Of a DNA stretch of 6,161 nucleotides, positions 4,919-6,161 are shown in pieces. Both the position numbers and the translations under genes were made by a program. Position 1 is the stretch's first letter. Each line of letters opens with the position of its first letter. Source of the DNA: Chloroflexota bacterium (GTDB lineage Bacteria; Chloroflexota; Dehalococcoidia; Tepidiformales; Tepidiformaceae); assembly GCA_025350285.1 (NCBI GenBank), contig JANXYE010000305.1:1-6161 (forward strand), written 5' to 3'. The notes beneath the pieces were generated by a model that made no database searches, was not told the origin of the DNA, and saw nothing but the letters and a program-made list of their open reading frames with translations.

Positions 4919-5692
4919 ATGTTGAGTTCCTGGAGAGTCCGCATCCTTGGGATTGCCGGTATCGCCCTGCTGGCGGTCGTTGGCTTCGGCGTCTACTACT
5001 TCGTTTTCCGGGACGACCCGGCGCCCCTCACCCTGAAGCAGATAGACACGCTCACCACGCCATCAGCTTCCGCGAGCGCCGCTACCTCCGCTGCGTCCGC
5101 GCCCGCTTCAGCCGCGAGCGCGACAGCGGCCCCCTCCCTGGCGGCGGGTACTACGGCGTTCAAGATCGATCCGGCCCAATCCGAAGCGGCCTACTTCGCC
5201 GCCGAAAAGCTCGCCAGCCTGCCGACGAACTCGACGGCCAAAGGCACAACCAAGGAGGTCTCCGGCGCCTTCTATCTGAAGCCAGACGGGCTGGATACCT
5301 CGAACGCTTCGACGTTCACCGTCAAGCTCAGCAACCTCACAAGCGACCAGGGCATGCGCGACCGCCGGGTCCAGCAGACCCTCGAAACGAGCAAGTTCCC
5401 GAACGCCACGTTCACCGTCACGAAGTTGACGGGCTTCCCGGCTCAGCTCCCGGCCAGCGGCGCCGGCGCGGCGTTCACGATGACGGGCATGCTCGAAGTC
5501 CATGGCGTGAAGAAGGAAGTGACCTGGGATGTCACGGCGCTGCGCAACGGCGCCACCTTCAGCGGCCTGGCCAGGGTGAGCTTCAAGTTCGCCGACTTTG
5601 GCATGGCCGCCCCGAATATCGGCGGCTTCGTCTCCGTCGAAGACAGTCTCCGCCTCGAGGTCCAGATCGTCGCCACGGCGGCGGCGGGATAA
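4919..5692 (+). CDS. YceI-family protein with N-terminal membrane anchor
   Basis: A 257-residue protein. YceI proteins are lipocalin-like beta-barrels that bind isoprenoid-type lipids in the cell envelope. Residues 9-29 ('ILGIAGIALLAVVGFGVYYFV' region) form one membrane segment or uncleaved signal. Residues ~47-77 are an Ala/Ser/Thr-Pro linker of low complexity. The YceI domain follows from about 79: 'TAFKIDPAQSEAAYFAAEKL', 'EVSGAFYL', 'FTVKLSNLTSDQGMRDRRVQ', 'SKFPNATFTVTKL', 'MTGMLEVHGVKKEVTWDV' and a last part 'FADFGMAAPNIGGFVSVED' (224-242). The D143-QGMRDRR...-SKFP pattern is a family hallmark. It is longer than the ~190-aa secreted form because of the anchor and linker, so the domain is probably tethered outside the membrane. 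ATG 4919 is fixed by GGAGG and the membrane segment that follows. It is divergent from the toroid/MarC operon, with about a 100-bp gap. Confidence 0.93.
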   Translation: MLSSWRVRILGIAGIALLAVVGFGVYYFVFRDDPAPLTLKQIDTLTTPSASASAATSAASAPASAASATAAPSLAAGTTAFKIDPAQSEAAYFAAEKLASLPTNSTAKGTTKEVSGAFYLKPDGLDTSNASTFTVKLSNLTSDQGMRDRRVQQTLETSKFPNATFTVTKLTGFPAQLPASGAGAAFTMTGMLEVHGVKKEVTWDVTALRNGATFSGLARVSFKFADFGMAAPNIGGFVSVEDSLRLEVQIVATAAAG

Positions 5693-5726
5693 CCTCGGCC
5701 GCCCGTTACCGTCGTCGCGTGCCAAG

Positions 5727-5740
5727 GAGCCGTGCGGCTC
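5727..5740 (+). terminator. Possible weak terminator hairpin after the YceI gene
   Basis: GAGCC (5727-5731) pairs with GGCTC (5736-5740) around a GTGC loop, 35 nt after the stop codon. It is followed by TGTCC, not a T-run, so intrinsic termination would be poor. Other GC inverted repeats follow (for example CCCA/TGGG around 5762-5771). Confidence 0.3.
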
Positions 5741-5806
5741 TGTCCGCACTATCGCCGAACACCCATCTGGGGGTCGGGGACCAACCCGGCATTCGCTGAG
5801 TTACGT

Positions 5807-5917
5807 ACCACGTGATCCTAGCCGCGACTGAAAGGAGCGGTCTTTACGACGGTGTACTCCGAGCCGCCTGCAAATCCCAAAGACCGCTCCGTATCCGTCG
5901 CGGCTATGATCGGTGGT
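5807..5917. repeat. Long imperfect palindrome (~39-bp arms, 33-nt centre); candidate structured RNA or mobile palindromic element
   Basis: Left arm 5807-5845 and right arm 5879-5917 pair in blocks: ACCAC/GTGGT (5807-5811 with 5913-5917), GATC/GATC (5814-5817 with 5908-5911), TAGCCGCGAC/GTCGCGGCTA (5819-5828 with 5897-5906) and GGAGCGGTCTTT/AAAGACCGCTCC (5834-5845 with 5879-5890). The blocks are separated by a one-base mismatch and small internal loops (TGAAA opposite GTATCC). That gives 31 Watson-Crick pairs. The 33-nt centre can form only a short CGG/CCG stem (5850-5852 with 5864-5866). It lies between two convergent genes and has no T-run, so it is not a simple terminator. I do not recognise it as tRNA, SRP RNA, 6S RNA or a known riboswitch. 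Confidence 0.75.
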
Positions 5918-5990
5918 TCCCAGCTCGGGCCCTACCGCCCAATCTCGGCGCGGATCTCAGCCCATGTGCTGGCCCCCTGCGCCTTGTTTC
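5918..5990. other. Spacer with nothing recognised
   Basis: GC-rich spacer between the palindrome and the stop codon of the right-hand gene. No gene, terminator T-run or repeat is visible. Confidence 0.5.
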
Positions 5991-6161
5991 CTACAGCGGC
6001 GTGTTCCAGGCCTGATAGGTGATGTAGAGGCCCGCGACCATGACGCCGACGGCGCTCAGAATCGGCATGACGGTGACGATCCGGGCGAAAACTGGCCGCT
6101 TGAACAGGGCGCTCAGCGTCCCACGTTTCGAGGCCGTTCGCCCCAGCACGAGCGCGATTCC
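5991..6161 (-). CDS. C-terminal end of an integral membrane protein, truncated by window edge
   Basis: The frame is open from the right edge to TAG at 5993-5991, giving the last 56 residues. It begins 'GIALVLGRTASKRG', has a basic loop ('FKRPVFAR') and then one hydrophobic helix 'IVTVMPILSAVGVMVAGLYITYQAW', ending 'NTPL'. A helix, a short basic loop and a final helix ending in T-x-Q-A-W resembles the tail of nickel/cobalt exporter (HoxN/RcnA-like) or cytochrome c biogenesis/sulfite-exporter type transporters. That comparison rests on pattern only, and I would not name a substrate. Its transcript converges on the YceI gene across the long palindrome. Confidence 0.6.
   Translation of the reverse strand, partial: GIALVLGRTASKRGTLSALFKRPVFARIVTVMPILSAVGVMVAGLYITYQAWNTPL

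Noticed and set aside
5807..5917. Integron attC site or CRISPR-like unit
   Set aside because: There is no RYYYAAC/GTTRRRY core pair, no integron cassette genes, and only a single element rather than a spaced array.
5912..5940. GGTTCCCAGCTC as the T-arm of a tRNA
   Set aside because: No acceptor, D or anticodon arms can be built around it.

Overview
The window is about 6.2 kb of GC-rich bacterial chromosome with short intergenic gaps, mixed gene orientations and several starts without a Shine-Dalgarno (SD) site. A small CxxH...CxxCG protein of a type I associate with Chloroflexota, the GC-rich coding style and the leaderless-looking promoters make Chloroflexota my best guess. This is inference and cannot be proven from the window.

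Layout from left to right. (1) Positions 1-1389, minus strand: the N-terminal half of a large MmeI-like (type IIL) restriction-modification protein. It has a PD-(D/E)xK nuclease signature and adenine-methyltransferase motif I, and it runs off the left edge. (2) 1390-2000: a non-coding, repeat-rich zone. It holds a 25-bp direct repeat, a short hairpin, a heptanucleotide tandem array and the first ~33 codons of a zinc-type (MDR) alcohol dehydrogenase that is then broken off. It looks like a rearrangement scar or island edge beside the restriction-modification gene. (3) 2001-2231, plus: a small putative zinc-binding protein with its own extended -10 promoter, SD and rho-independent terminator. 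(4) 2342-3031, plus: a guanylate-kinase-like P-loop kinase with an unusual Walker A (GKD). (5) 3028-4816, minus: a two-gene operon with overlapping reading frames, encoding a membrane-anchored alpha/alpha-toroid-like protein followed by a MarC-family membrane protein. The MarC stop codon overlaps the stop codon of the convergent kinase gene. (6) 4919-5692, plus: a membrane-anchored YceI-family protein, divergent from the operon. (7) 5693-5990: a convergent intergenic region dominated by a ~111-nt imperfect palindrome with more than 30 potential base pairs. (8) 5991-6161, minus: the C-terminal end of a membrane protein, cut by the right edge.

The genes do not form one pathway. The restriction-modification protein is defence. 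The toroid/MarC pair is a translationally coupled envelope operon, and YceI is an envelope-anchored lipocalin-like protein. The items most worth following up are the long palindrome at 5807-5917, the restriction gene next to a beheaded dehydrogenase and repeats, and the recurring TANNNT-(6-8 nt)-start arrangement suggesting leaderless transcription.
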